Assembly: GCF_011745145.1 (NCBI RefSeq)
Contig: NZ_CP050191.1
Span: 1,912,984 to 1,976,983, forward strand
DNA: 64,000 nt
Reading direction: 5' to 3'
Origin: Mycobacterium sp. DL440
GTDB taxonomy: Bacteria > Actinomycetota > Actinomycetes > Mycobacteriales > Mycobacteriaceae
The translations under genes and the position numbers were made by a program. Shown piece by piece: positions 32,199 to 41,207 of the stretch. The first letter of the stretch is position 1, and every line of letters starts with the position of its first letter. The notes beneath the pieces are model-generated. The model saw nothing but the letters and a program-made list of their open reading frames with translations. It was not told where the DNA came from and searched no databases.

Positions 32199-33230
32199 TC
32201 AGTCCTTGTTCGGCAGGAACAGCACTTTGGACGAGAAGATCGACCGGTCGCCGAGCTGCTGCATCATGTCCGGCAGGGCCGACAGCGGGAGTTCGTGGGT
32301 GATCATGAACTCCCACTTGAGTTTTCCTTCGGCCAGCATTTGCGCCGAGGTGCGCCACTCGTCGCCGGGGAACGGCGCCGAGAAGGAGTTCCAGGAGCCG
32401 TGCAGGCTGGTCTCCTGCCGCATGAACTGGTTGAAGGTGTCCTTGTCCAGGGTCACCGGAGCGTGCGGGATGCCGACGAAGACGGCGTGTCCGTGCGGGC
32501 CGGTCAGGTTCGCCGCCATATCGGCCGTCGCGGGGACGCCTGCCGATTCGAGCACGATGTCGAAGCCCCGTCCGGCCAGAGCCCTCGCCTCCTCGACGTT
32601 CTGCACCGCATGGGTGGCACCGGCCTCGCGGGCCATGGCGGCCTTCTCTTCGCTGAGGTCCACCGCCACGATCTGGACGGCGCCGTGCAGTTTGGCCCAT
32701 TGGACGGCGAACAGCCCGATCGGGCCGGCACCGATGACGAGGACACGATGCCCGGCGCGCAGGTCGGTCTTCCACAGGCCGTGCAGTGCGATCGCGGCCG
32801 GGTCCAGCATCGCGGCGGCGCGGGGGTCGATACCCGCGGGCAGTTTCAGTAGATTGCCTGCCGGACTGACGACGTACTGGGCGTAGGCGCCGTTGGACCT
32901 GCTACCGAAGTAGTCGTAGTTCTCGCACAGTCCGAACGCGCCCTTGGCGCAGAATTCGCAGGTCCGGCAGGGGATCAGCGGGGGGACCGATACGAGTTCA
33001 CCGATTTCGAATCCGTCGACGCCCGCGCCGAGTTCGGTCACCCAGCCGGAGAACTCGTGCCCGCAGATGATCGGCATGACGTAGCCGCCGTTTTTCAGCA
33101 TCCTGGGGATGTCGGATCCGCACACTCCGCAGGCGGCCACCTTCAGCAGCACCTCGCCGGGTCCGGGCCGTGGTACCGGTGCCGGCTCGACCCGGATGTC
33201 GCCGGGTGCGTACATCACGGCGGCAGTCAT
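32199..33230 (-). CDS. Zinc-dependent polyol/alcohol dehydrogenase (MDR family)
   Basis: The 343-residue product resembles galactitol-1-phosphate and sorbitol dehydrogenases: catalytic zinc site CGVCGSD and GHEFSGWV, structural zinc cysteines CRTCEFCAKGAFGLC, and the NAD site VIGAGPIGLFAVQWA. It probably oxidises a polyol (or polyol phosphate) to the ketose for the kinase 2 bases downstream. The start is uncertain. ATG 33230 lacks its own ribosome-binding site but overlaps the stop of an 17-codon frame that starts at 33280 after GAGGAGAC; a GTG at 33245 is also in frame. One extra C in the run near 33250 would fuse both frames into a longer N-terminus. Confidence 0.88.
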   Translation of the reverse strand: MTAAVMYAPGDIRVEPAPVPRPGPGEVLLKVAACGVCGSDIPRMLKNGGYVMPIICGHEFSGWVTELGAGVDGFEIGELVSVPPLIPCRTCEFCAKGAFGLCENYDYFGSRSNGAYAQYVVSPAGNLLKLPAGIDPRAAAMLDPAAIALHGLWKTDLRAGHRVLVIGAGPIGLFAVQWAKLHGAVQIVAVDLSEEKAAMAREAGATHAVQNVEEARALAGRGFDIVLESAGVPATADMAANLTGPHGHAVFVGIPHAPVTLDKDTFNQFMRQETSLHGSWNSFSAPFPGDEWRTSAQMLAEGKLKWEFMITHELPLSALPDMMQQLGDRSIFSSKVLFLPNKD

Positions 33231-33322
33231 GGATTCGGGCGGCACGCCCGGGGGATCGGGGCAGGGGCCTCGATGGTCATCGACTTGTCTCCTCGTGTGT
33301 TGTCAGGGCTGGAACTCGACGG

Positions 33323-34309
33323 CTATTCGGCAGCGGCGAAAGTTGATTCGCCTTCCAGCGACTGCGCATTGGCCTTGTTGACCAAACCCGTCTGGGCGTC
33401 GACGAAATCCGGAACCGATTCACCACGGGCGACCTTGGCCGCAGTCTCCATGGCAAGTTGCCCCTCGACGTGGGGGTCGTTGAGCGCGGTGGCGACGTAC
33501 TGGTCGCCGCCGCCGATCGCGCGCACCGCCTCCATCAGGCCGTCCACTCCGAAAACCTTGACATCGGTGCGATGGTTCTCGGTGAGAACCTGCAGTGCCC
33601 CCAGTGCCATGTCGTCGTTCTGGGCGTACACAGCCTTGAGATCGGGGTGGGCCTGCAGCAGATCCTGCATGGCAGTCACGGCCTTGGACCTGGTGTAGTC
33701 GCAGTACGGACCGTCCACAACGGTGATGCTGGGCGCGGACGAGACCCCGTCCATGAATCCGTCCCTGCGCTCGCGCGCTACCGCGCCGCCTGCGTCACCC
33801 TGGATCTGGATGATCTTGCCGCCGGCCGGCCCGAGTGCGTCGACGGCTGCCTTGCCGACAAGCCGGCCCATGGCTTTGTTGTCGCGGCCGACGAATGCCG
33901 CCGCGCCGGATTGCACCGGTCGGTCGACGGTGACCACCTTGATGCCGGCCGCCTCGGCGGCCGCCAGGGACGGCGTGATTCCCTTCGGGTCGACCGGATT
34001 GATCACCAGCACATTGACTCCCCGGGTGATCAGGTCCTGGACGTCGTTGTTCTGCTTCGTCACGTCGCCGTTGGCATCGGCGTAGAAGAATTCGTCCCCC
34101 TGAGTCTGGGCCTTGGACTTGGCCGCGTCGGTGAGTGCGACGTAGAAGGGGCTCTGCTGGGTCGCCTGGCTGAAGCCGATCTTCACCGGTCCGTCGACTA
34201 CCGTGTTGGTGCTCTGCGAGGCGTTGTCTCCGGGTACGGAACATCCGCAGAACGCGAGCGCCACGGCCGCTCCGAGCGTGATTCCCGAGACGGCTTTTGC
34301 GAATCTCAC
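33323..34309 (-). CDS. Sugar ABC transporter substrate-binding lipoprotein, RbsB type
   Basis: The 328-residue product starts with a signal peptide and a likely lipidated Cys in AFCGCSVPG (a non-standard lipobox, about residue 23). The mature part is a periplasmic-binding type 1 domain: VKIGFSQATQQSPFYVALTDAAKSKAQ, DLITRGVNVLVINPVDPKG, and GKIIQIQGDAGGAVARERRDGFMDG. It is the first gene of the operon that continues with dehydrogenase, kinase, SorC regulator, ATPase, permease and deoC. It resembles YtfQ-like galactofuranose or ribose binders, but specificity is not assignable. Confidence 0.92.
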   Translation of the reverse strand: MRFAKAVSGITLGAAVALAFCGCSVPGDNASQSTNTVVDGPVKIGFSQATQQSPFYVALTDAAKSKAQTQGDEFFYADANGDVTKQNNDVQDLITRGVNVLVINPVDPKGITPSLAAAEAAGIKVVTVDRPVQSGAAAFVGRDNKAMGRLVGKAAVDALGPAGGKIIQIQGDAGGAVARERRDGFMDGVSSAPSITVVDGPYCDYTRSKAVTAMQDLLQAHPDLKAVYAQNDDMALGALQVLTENHRTDVKVFGVDGLMEAVRAIGGGDQYVATALNDPHVEGQLAMETAAKVARGESVPDFVDAQTGLVNKANAQSLEGESTFAAAE

Positions 34310-34360
34310 TGTTCCTCCTAGCTGTGCGCGTCAGTGTGGGGGCCGCGCATGACGACCATC

Positions 34361-34390
34361 ACGTTAGGAACCGGCATGTGACAGCGTCAA
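34361..34390 (-). promoter_or_regulatory. Candidate promoter of the RbsB operon
   Basis: On the minus strand TTGACG (complement of 34385-34390) is followed after 18 bases by TAACGT (complement of 34361-34366). This places transcription start near 34354 and a leader of about 45 bases before the RbsB-type gene. It is a good sigma-70-type promoter by mycobacterial standards. Confidence 0.6.
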
Positions 34391-34392
34391 CA

Positions 34393-34420
34393 TATGCGCA
34401 TAACTTTGCTCATGTGAGCA
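34393..34420. promoter_or_regulatory. Two palindromes upstream of the RbsB operon promoter
   Basis: TATGCGCATA (34393-34402) is a perfect 10-bp palindrome. TGCTCA-TG-TGAGCA (34407-34420) is a 6-bp inverted repeat with a 2-base spacer. Both lie directly upstream of the -35 at 34385-34390, where an activator or a repressor wrapping the promoter could bind. The SorC regulator inside the operon is the obvious candidate. They also lie 90 bases before ppc, so could affect it. Confidence 0.5.
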
Positions 34421-34510
34421 GCCGCGGCGTGCGCCGGGTACTACAGCGGTGTCGACCCCCGGACACCGGCCGGCAATGCGGCCGGCCCGGGTCGCGCCGA
34501 TACTGAGGAC

Positions 34511-37327
34511 ATGGCTGACGGTCCCGACATTGCACTTGACCCGATCGGTGCGGTTCAGCGCACCCCTGTGGGCCGCGAGGCCACCGAGCCGATGCGTGAG
34601 GACATCCGACTCCTCGGCGCGATTCTCGGTGACACCGTGCGCGAACAGAACGGAGCCCAGGTCTTCGACCTGGTCGAGCGGGCCCGGGTGGAATCCTTCC
34701 GGGTCCGCCGTTCGGAGATCGACCGGGCCGAGTTGGCCGACCTGTTCACCGGTATCGATGTCCACCAGGCGATCCCTGTCATCCGTGCCTTCACCCAGTT
34801 CGCGCTGTTGGCCAATGTCGCCGAGGACATCCACCGCGAGCGGCGACGCGCAGTGCACGTGGCGGCCGGCGAGCCACCACAGGACAGCAGTCTGGACGCG
34901 ACGTATTTCAAGCTGGACCGGGCGATCGCCGCCGCCGAATTGAACTCGGCGACCGTCGCCGATGCGTTGAGCGGTGCCCTGGTCGCGCCGGTGATCACCG
35001 CGCATCCCACCGAAACCCGGCGCCGGACCGTCTTCGACACCCAGCACCGGGTCACCGAGTTGATGCGGCTGCGTCTGCACGGGCAGACCCATACCGCCGA
35101 CGGCCGCGATATCGAGGTCGAGTTGCGTCGCCACATCCTCACGTTGTGGCAGACCGCGTTGGTGAGGTTGTCCAGGTTGAAGATCTCCGACGAGATCGAG
35201 ACCGGCCTTCGCTATTACCCGGCAGCATTCTTCGAGGTCATCCCACAGGTCAACGCCGAGGTGCGCACCGCGTTGCAGGCCCGCTGGCCCGGGGCGGAAC
35301 TGCTGGAACAACCGATCCTGCGGCCGGGAAGCTGGATCGGCGGCGACCGCGACGGCAATCCGAACGTCGATGCGGGCGTGGTGCGGCTGGCCACCGGGCG
35401 CGCCGCCCACATGGCCTTCGCGCACTACTTCACCGAGCTCACCGCGCTGGAAGAAGAGCTTTCGATGTCGGCGCGGCTGGTCCGGGTCAGTGACGAGCTC
35501 ACCTCGCTGGCCGATGCCTGCGCTGAGCCGGCACGTGCCGACGAGCCCTACCGGCGGGCACTGCGGGTGATCCATGCCCGGCTGACCGCGACCGGCCGCG
35601 AAATCCTCGATGATCAGCCCGAACACGAGCTCGACCTGGGCCTCGCGGCCTACCGCACCCCGCAGGAATTCCTGACCGACCTGGACACGGTCGACGCCTC
35701 GCTGCGAGGCAACGGTAGCGCGGTGCTGGCCGAGGACCGGCTGACCAGGCTGCGAGAAGCTGTGCGGGTCTTCGGGTTTCACCTCTGCGGCCTGGACATG
35801 CGACAGAATTCCGAGGTGCACGAGCAGGTGGTCGCCGAGCTGCTCGCCTGGGCTGGGGTGCATCCCGACTATGCGTCCCTGCCCGAAGCGGACCGGGTGG
35901 AGCTGCTGGCGGCCGAGATCTCGACCCGTCGCCCGCTGATCGGCGAAGGCGCCGAGTTGTCGGAGCTGGCCCGCAAGGAACTCGACATCATCGGGGCGGC
36001 GACCCGGGCGGTCACCGTCTTCGGCGCGCAGGCCGTGCCCAACTACATCATCTCGATGTGCCAATCGGTGTCCGATCTACTCGAGGCGGCGATCCTGCTC
36101 AAAGAGGCCGGCCTGCTGGATGTTTCGGGCGCAGCTCACGGCGAGGTGTATGCACCGGTCGGGATCGTGCCGCTGTTCGAGACCATCGAGGATCTGCAGC
36201 AGGGTTCGTCAGTCCTGGAGGCGGCGCTCGCCCTGCCGGTCTACCGCAGCATCGTCACCGCCCGCGGACAACATCAGGAAGTGATGCTGGGCTACTCGGA
36301 CTCGAACAAGGATGGCGGCTACCTCGCGGCGAACTGGGCGCTGTACCGGGCCGAATTGGACCTCGTCGACGCGGCCCGCAAGACCGGAATTCGGTTGCGC
36401 CTGTTCCACGGCCGGGGCGGCACCGTGGGTCGTGGTGGCGGGCCGAGTTATGACGCGATCCTGGCGCAGCCGCCCGGTGCGGTGAAGGGTTCATTGCGCA
36501 TCACCGAGCAGGGTGAGGTTATCGCGGCGAAGTACGCCGAACCCCGGATCGCGCACCGCAATCTGGAGACGCTGTTGGCAGCGACGCTGGAATCCACCCT
36601 GCTCGACGTCGAGGGTCTCGGCGATGAAGCCGACCCCGCCTACCAGGTTCTCGATGAGCTGGCCGTCCTGGCGCAGCGGGCATACGCTGAATTGGTCCAC
36701 GAGACACCGGGATTCGTCGAGTACTTCAAGGCCTCGACACCGGTCAGCGAGATCGGCGCACTCAATATCGGCAGCCGGCCCAGCTCACGTAAACCGACCA
36801 CGTCGATAGCCGATCTGCGGGCCATCCCATGGGTGCTGGCCTGGAGCCAGTCCCGCGTGATGCTGCCCGGCTGGTACGGCACCGGCACGGCGTTCGAACA
36901 ATGGATCGGCGACGACGAGACCCGAGTCGCCGTGCTGCAGGACCTCTACGAGCGTTGGCCGTTCTTCCGTACCGTGCTGTCGAACATGGCCCAGGTGCTG
37001 GCGAAATCGGATATGGGCCTGGCAGCACGGTACTCCGAGCTGGTCGACGATGAAGAACTGCGGGCCCGGGTATTCGACAAGATCGTCGCCGAGCACGATC
37101 GCACCATCGCCATGTACAAGCTGATCACCGGCCAGGACGACCTGCTGGCCGACAACCCGGCCCTGGCCCGCTCGGTGTTCAACCGGTTCCCGTACCTGGA
37201 GCCGCTCAATCACCTGCAAGTCGAGCTGCTGCGCAGGTATCGCGGCGGGGATACCGATGAACTGGTGCAGCGCGGAATCCTGCTCACCATGAGCGGTTTG
37301 GCCACCGCGCTCCGCAATAGTGGCTAG
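34511..37327 (+). CDS. ppc: Phosphoenolpyruvate carboxylase
   Basis: It carboxylates phosphoenolpyruvate to oxaloacetate, replenishing the TCA cycle. The 938-residue product has the catalytic TAHPTE (about residue 163), [25 protein letters not shown] and [13 protein letters not shown], and ends LRNSG, close to the usual RNTG C-terminus that lies near the active site. All key motifs look intact. ATG at 34511. It is divergent from the sugar operon and convergent with the FAD monooxygenase; the two stops share CTAG at 37324-37327, leaving no room for a terminator. Confidence 0.97.
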   Translation: MADGPDIALDPIGAVQRTPVGREATEPMREDIRLLGAILGDTVREQNGAQVFDLVERARVESFRVRRSEIDRAELADLFTGIDVHQAIPVIRAFTQFALLANVAEDIHRERRRAVHVAAGEPPQDSSLDATYFKLDRAIAAAELNSATVADALSGALVAPVITAHPTETRRRTVFDTQHRVTELMRLRLHGQTHTADGRDIEVELRRHILTLWQTALVRLSRLKISDEIETGLRYYPAAFFEVIPQVNAEVRTALQARWPGAELLEQPILRPGSWIGGDRDGNPNVDAGVVRLATGRAAHMAFAHYFTELTALEEELSMSARLVRVSDELTSLADACAEPARADEPYRRALRVIHARLTATGREILDDQPEHELDLGLAAYRTPQEFLTDLDTVDASLRGNGSAVLAEDRLTRLREAVRVFGFHLCGLDMRQNSEVHEQVVAELLAWAGVHPDYASLPEADRVELLAAEISTRRPLIGEGAELSELARKELDIIGAATRAVTVFGAQAVPNYIISMCQSVSDLLEAAILLKEAGLLDVSGAAHGEVYAPVGIVPLFETIEDLQQGSSVLEAALALPVYRSIVTARGQHQEVMLGYSDSNKDGGYLAANWALYRAELDLVDAARKTGIRLRLFHGRGGTVGRGGGPSYDAILAQPPGAVKGSLRITEQGEVIAAKYAEPRIAHRNLETLLAATLESTLLDVEGLGDEADPAYQVLDELAVLAQRAYAELVHETPGFVEYFKASTPVSEIGALNIGSRPSSRKPTTSIADLRAIPWVLAWSQSRVMLPGWYGTGTAFEQWIGDDETRVAVLQDLYERWPFFRTVLSNMAQVLAKSDMGLAARYSELVDDEELRARVFDKIVAEHDRTIAMYKLITGQDDLLADNPALARSVFNRFPYLEPLNHLQVELLRRYRGGDTDELVQRGILLTMSGLATALRNSG

Positions 37328-38448
37328 CTCACCAGGACGTCGGCCAGCCGCAGCGACACCTTGGCCCGGCGGTCGGCGTAACCGCGTGCGGCACGCTGGA
37401 TCTCCGCGGTCTGTTCCGTCCTGACGCGTTGATAGCACTGCAGTGCTTCGGTGTAGTCGCCATCGTGGACCGTGGCGATCTGGGCGGCCAACTCAGCGGC
37501 GTCCTGGATAGCTTGATTGGCACCTTGGCCACCGAACGGCGTCATCGGGTGCGCCGCATCCCCGAGTAGCGCAACGCGCGCGGTGGTCCAACGGTCGATC
37601 GGGTCTCGGTCGTACACCGGGTGCATGTAGACCGGGCTCGTCGCGGCGCGCAGCATCCGACCGACGGCCGAGTCGAACTGGTCGAATTGGCGGGCCAGTG
37701 CCTGCAGATCGGCCTGGGCCGACCACAGGTGCCGCGGCGGCTCGTCCACCCCGAGGGTGGCGTCGACTGCCACCTGTCTGCCGCCTCGCACCGGCATGGA
37801 GATGACGTGCTTGGCATAGTCCGCCGAATGCCAGGACCGCAGTCGGTCGTTGGTGACCTCGAGACAGTCGGCGGGGCTGACGGCCCGGAAGATCACCGAC
37901 CCGCAGTAGTGCATGTCGTCGTCGCTGAACATCTTCCGTGCTCTCGACCGCAGTCCGTCGGCCGCGATTACCAGACCGGCCGGGACAACCTCACCGTTGG
38001 CGAAGGTGAGCTCGACATGATCGTCACGCTCGGTGATACCGGAAAGTTCGTGGCGAAGCCGCACCCGCTCAGGTTCCACAGCCGAGGCCAGCAGGCCGTG
38101 CAGATCCGCACGGTGCACGGTGCGGGGAGCAAGGTCGGCATCGGCGTAGCCGAACCGGCCGTGTTCGGCGCCGTCCTCCGGAGTTGCCGCGTAGTCGGTG
38201 ACCTTCTCCAACTGCCCCAGCTGATCGCGGTTCTCGAAGTACTGGGTGGCCGAGGAGATTTCGTCGAACGCATCGACCACATTCCACTGCTTGAACAATC
38301 GCAGGGTCTGCGGCGAGATACCCAGTGGGCCGCCGACCTCGCCGAGTTCGCGGGTCTTGTCGAAGACGACCGGCCGATGGCCGTCGTGCTGCAGTGCGAC
38401 GGCGGTTGCCAGGCCACCGAGGCCCGCACCGATGATGGCGATATCCAT
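37324..38448 (-). CDS. FAD-dependent monooxygenase
   Basis: The 374-residue product is an FAD_binding_3 type hydroxylase (salicylate/aromatic hydroxylase-like). It has the FAD site [22 protein letters not shown], the DG motif [15 protein letters not shown] (about residue 157) and the GD motif [24 protein letters not shown] (about residue 278). Start ATG 38448 follows AAAGGA. It is the last of three genes with the MFS transporter and the signal-less binding protein (17 bases after the latter). Substrate unknown; an aromatic or heteroaromatic compound is typical of the family. Confidence 0.88.
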   Translation of the reverse strand: MDIAIIGAGLGGLATAVALQHDGHRPVVFDKTRELGEVGGPLGISPQTLRLFKQWNVVDAFDEISSATQYFENRDQLGQLEKVTDYAATPEDGAEHGRFGYADADLAPRTVHRADLHGLLASAVEPERVRLRHELSGITERDDHVELTFANGEVVPAGLVIAADGLRSRARKMFSDDDMHYCGSVIFRAVSPADCLEVTNDRLRSWHSADYAKHVISMPVRGGRQVAVDATLGVDEPPRHLWSAQADLQALARQFDQFDSAVGRMLRAATSPVYMHPVYDRDPIDRWTTARVALLGDAAHPMTPFGGQGANQAIQDAAELAAQIATVHDGDYTEALQCYQRVRTEQTAEIQRAARGYADRRAKVSLRLADVLVS

Positions 38449-38465
38449 GGAGATTCCTTTCGGGT

Positions 38466-39743
38466 TCACCGGATCCGGGCCAGGCCTTCGGCGTCGAGGT
38501 AGACACCGGGCAGCACGCCGGGCCGGTAACTGGTGACGGTTCGGACATTGCAGAGCGGCAGCCACAGGCCGCCGGTGAGGATCCGGCGCTGGATGTCATC
38601 CACCAGCTCGCGACGGTCATCGGGGTCGGTACACCTGAGCTGGGCGTCGAGCAGGATGTCCAGTTCATCTGATCCGGTGCGGCGGTTCATGTTTCGCTGG
38701 GTCACGGCGAACTGGTAGCGCAGCAGGTCGGGGTCGCTGCCGGTGAAGTAGAAGAACCGGAAGTCGTAGTCACCGGCCTGCTGGCGGTTGCGCAGTTCCG
38801 GGAAGTCGACGTCGGCGAGGATCAGCTCGATGCCGTGTTCGCTCCACTGCGCGGCGACCTCGGTGAGGACAGCGGCGTCGATGGGGGAGAACGTGCTGTT
38901 GAAAACCACCTCGAACGACAACCCCCGCGCGCCTGCGGTGGCAAGGAGCCGGCCGGCCGTCACCGGATCATAGGTCAGGTCAGCGGAGCAGTCCCGGTAC
39001 CCGTCGGTCGTCGGGGTGAGCACCGACGACGCGACGGAGTATCCCTCGGCATCGAGGATCGGCTCCAGGGCGGAGCGGTCGATCAGCAGCGACAGCGCAC
39101 GCCGAACGCGGGCGTCGGTCAGCGGACCGCGGGAAGCGTTGGGACACAATCCGTAACTGATCCCCGGGTTGTGTATCTCGGCGACGCGGTAGCCGTCGAT
39201 CGGCCCGGCGTACAGGTCACCGATGTCGGCCTGTTCGAATATCAATCGGCGCGATCCGTCGGTCACCCCGCCGGTGACCTGCTGCCATCGGCCGGTGCCC
39301 AGCCCGTGCGTGTTGCGGATCGCCAGGTTGACACTGGCCAGCGAACGGAGGAACGCCGCATTGTGATGTACGAAGTGAAACGTCACGGTGTCGGTCTCGG
39401 CCTCGGCCGAGTCGAGCCCGGCGAGCATCGTCACGGCGGCCGGGAGCGGTGAAATGTTTTTGAGCGCAGTGATGTCGGCGAAGCTCTGTGCGACGGTGGC
39501 CGCGGTCAGGGGTGTGCCGTCGGAGAAACACCGGTCGGGACGAATCGACAGGACCAGGGTCAGCGGGTCGCGGTAGTGCCACGAGGTGGCCAGCCACGGC
39601 AGCAGTGTGCTGGTCTTCGGATCGGCATCGAGCAGGCTCTCATAGACCAGCCGACAATACGTCTTCGAGATGCTGTTGTAGGCCAGCCGTGGATCGTCGG
39701 AGAGCTGATGGGTCGGCCAGCCGAACGTGAGGTCGTGCATCAT
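38466..39743 (-). CDS. SBP_bac_5 (oligopeptide-binding type) protein without signal peptide
   Basis: The 425-residue product has the DppA/OppA fold features LAYNSISKTYCRLVYESLLDAD, RCFSDGTPLTAATVAQSFADI, ARVRRALSLLIDRSALEPIL and YDPVTAGRLLATAG. It begins MMHDLTFGWPTHQLSDDP, with no signal peptide or lipobox, so it should be cytoplasmic. No ABC permease or ATPase for peptides is nearby. Its ATG overlaps the stop of the MFS gene (ATGATGA), so they are translationally coupled. The closest known parallel is the cytoplasmic SBP domain of the E. coli regulator SgrR, though no DNA-binding domain is attached here. It may bind the substrate of the MFS protein or of the FAD monooxygenase inside the cell. 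Confidence 0.82.
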   Translation of the reverse strand: MMHDLTFGWPTHQLSDDPRLAYNSISKTYCRLVYESLLDADPKTSTLLPWLATSWHYRDPLTLVLSIRPDRCFSDGTPLTAATVAQSFADITALKNISPLPAAVTMLAGLDSAEAETDTVTFHFVHHNAAFLRSLASVNLAIRNTHGLGTGRWQQVTGGVTDGSRRLIFEQADIGDLYAGPIDGYRVAEIHNPGISYGLCPNASRGPLTDARVRRALSLLIDRSALEPILDAEGYSVASSVLTPTTDGYRDCSADLTYDPVTAGRLLATAGARGLSFEVVFNSTFSPIDAAVLTEVAAQWSEHGIELILADVDFPELRNRQQAGDYDFRFFYFTGSDPDLLRYQFAVTQRNMNRRTGSDELDILLDAQLRCTDPDDRRELVDDIQRRILTGGLWLPLCNVRTVTSYRPGVLPGVYLDAEGLARIR

Positions 39744-41032
39744 CGCACCGGCGCCAATCTCGTTGCCTGCCAAGCCGAACGGGCCACCAACGTCGCAACC
39801 AACCCAATCACCGTCACCAGCACGGCCACGCCGCTGAACAGTTGGGTGCCCAGGCCGTCGATCATCGTCGCCCCGGCCGCCACTCCGATCGCCGCGCCCA
39901 GCGCCCGAAGGTAGTGATACAGGCTGGAATCGAAGGGTATCTCTGTCGAATTGGTCAGCACATTGCTGGCCAACGAACTCCACAGGAACCCCATCGCGCA
40001 GCCCATCAACGCGGCACTGCCCAGCGGCACGTGTCCGAACAGGCTCAGACCGGCGACGATCAGGAACGCCGAGCCGATGCACACCAGCCGGGTGCTCTTC
40101 CGATTGTCGCCGGGCCTGCCGAATTTCAGCATCGGGATCAGCCCGGCGAAGAACGCCATCGGCAACAGGAACACCGCCGAGCCATATGAATTCAGCCCGC
40201 GCACCTGTTGCAGGACATAGACCACCGAGAGGGTGAATACGTTGGTCGCGATGCCGGCCACGAAGACCACGACCAGACTTCGGGACAGGACCCGCGTGTG
40301 GTGCCGGCTGCGCAGAACGATCACAGTGATCCCGAGCAGGATCGCCACCACGAGCAACGTCGCCTTGGTATGCAGCGCGGTAGACCATCCGATCGCCAGG
40401 AAGAGCACCAGCTGAACCACCGCGAGAGCGACCACCGGGGTCGCCCCCTGCGTGGTCGTGGCGTCGTCGTCGGCATCTGCCGTCCGTGGCGAGATGGCCA
40501 ACAGCGCCATCGCCACGACGGTGGTCACCACGGTCTCGTAGGGGAACGACCGCCAGCCCCACAGATCGTTGAGCAGCGCGGTGATCAGCGGTGAGCACAA
40601 TGCGGAGGCTGACACCACCAGGCCCCACGCACCCAGGACCGCCGAGTGATGGTCGGGATAGAACTGCGCCCGGATGATCCGGAATATCTGGGGTGCGAGC
40701 ACTGCCGAGGCGATGCCCTGCAGGAACCGCAACGTGATGAGGACCCAGAACTCGGGGCTGAGGCCGGCGGCGATACCGAGAACGGCCAGCACCGCCGAAC
40801 TGGCGAAGAACGCGGCCGTAGGCCGGTAGCGGTGTGACAGCAGGCCCGCGGGTAGCAACGCCAGACAGAATCCGGCCAGGAATGCCACGCCGATGTAGGC
40901 AGCCTGTGCGAACGGGATGCCGAAGTAGTCGGCAATCGCCGAGTTCAACAGCACAGCCGACGACGAGTTGGAGTAGAGGGTGTATTCGGTCAGGTAGAGC
41001 GACGCCGCTACGGCGTATAGGGACGGCTTCAT
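39740..41032 (-). CDS. MFS transporter
   Basis: The 430-residue product has 12 or more hydrophobic segments and MFS landmarks: GFCLALLPAGLLSHRYRP (motif A position, about residue 58) and LRFLQGIASAVLAPQIFRIIRAQF (about residue 102). It is DHA-like and may export a small molecule. A ribosome-binding site (CGAGG) lies 7 bases before ATG 41032. It is coupled with the binding-protein gene through ATGATGA and heads a three-gene operon ending in the FAD monooxygenase. Substrate unknown. Confidence 0.88.
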   Translation of the reverse strand: MKPSLYAVAASLYLTEYTLYSNSSSAVLLNSAIADYFGIPFAQAAYIGVAFLAGFCLALLPAGLLSHRYRPTAAFFASSAVLAVLGIAAGLSPEFWVLITLRFLQGIASAVLAPQIFRIIRAQFYPDHHSAVLGAWGLVVSASALCSPLITALLNDLWGWRSFPYETVVTTVVAMALLAISPRTADADDDATTTQGATPVVALAVVQLVLFLAIGWSTALHTKATLLVVAILLGITVIVLRSRHHTRVLSRSLVVVFVAGIATNVFTLSVVYVLQQVRGLNSYGSAVFLLPMAFFAGLIPMLKFGRPGDNRKSTRLVCIGSAFLIVAGLSLFGHVPLGSAALMGCAMGFLWSSLASNVLTNSTEIPFDSSLYHYLRALGAAIGVAAGATMIDGLGTQLFSGVAVLVTVIGLVATLVARSAWQATRLAPVR

Positions 41033-41074
41033 GACGCCTCGAAGCTGATAGCAGGATCACATGGGCAGCGAGAG

Positions 41075-41170
41075 CTAACCCGAGATCCTCTTCAGCGGCG
41101 CCAGACGTGCCCGGTTCCAGATCGACGCGAGCGCAGCATGTGCGTCTGCGCGATCCAATCCGGCACTCAT
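41075..41170 (-). CDS. Possible 31-residue peptide
   Basis: In the 175-base gap between the 125-aa hypothetical gene and the MFS gene there is an ATG frame starting MSAGLDRADAHAALASIWNR and ending RLAPLKRISG with a TAG stop, on the same strand as the MFS operon and 42 bases upstream of it. It is basic and could form an amphipathic helix. I see no strong ribosome-binding site. It could be a leader peptide, a small protein or chance. Confidence 0.3.
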   Translation of the reverse strand: MSAGLDRADAHAALASIWNRARLAPLKRISG

Positions 41171-41207
41171 GGCGACCACTGTAACCGAGGTGCGGAGCGG
41201 TCCAGCC

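Noticed and set aside
32197..32775. A 193-codon extension of the FGGY kinase
   Set aside because: It overlaps the dehydrogenase gene in another frame; ATG 32196 gives the conserved FGGY start.
26357..34309. Autoinducer-2 (lsr) operon, because of SorC regulator, FGGY kinase, ribose-type transporter and aldolase
   Set aside because: There is one permease gene rather than two, no LsrG, the aldolase is a DeoC rather than LsrF type, and the kinase carries a ribulokinase-like GNRTPHR signature.
34364..36064. A minus-strand frame of 566 codons opposite ppc
   Set aside because: Antisense to catalytic motifs of ppc, with no recognisable domain.
39744..41060. N-terminal extension of the binding protein by 439 codons through the MFS gene
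   Set aside because: The extension is an out-of-frame reading of the MFS transporter; the ATG at 39743, coupled to the MFS stop, is the natural start.
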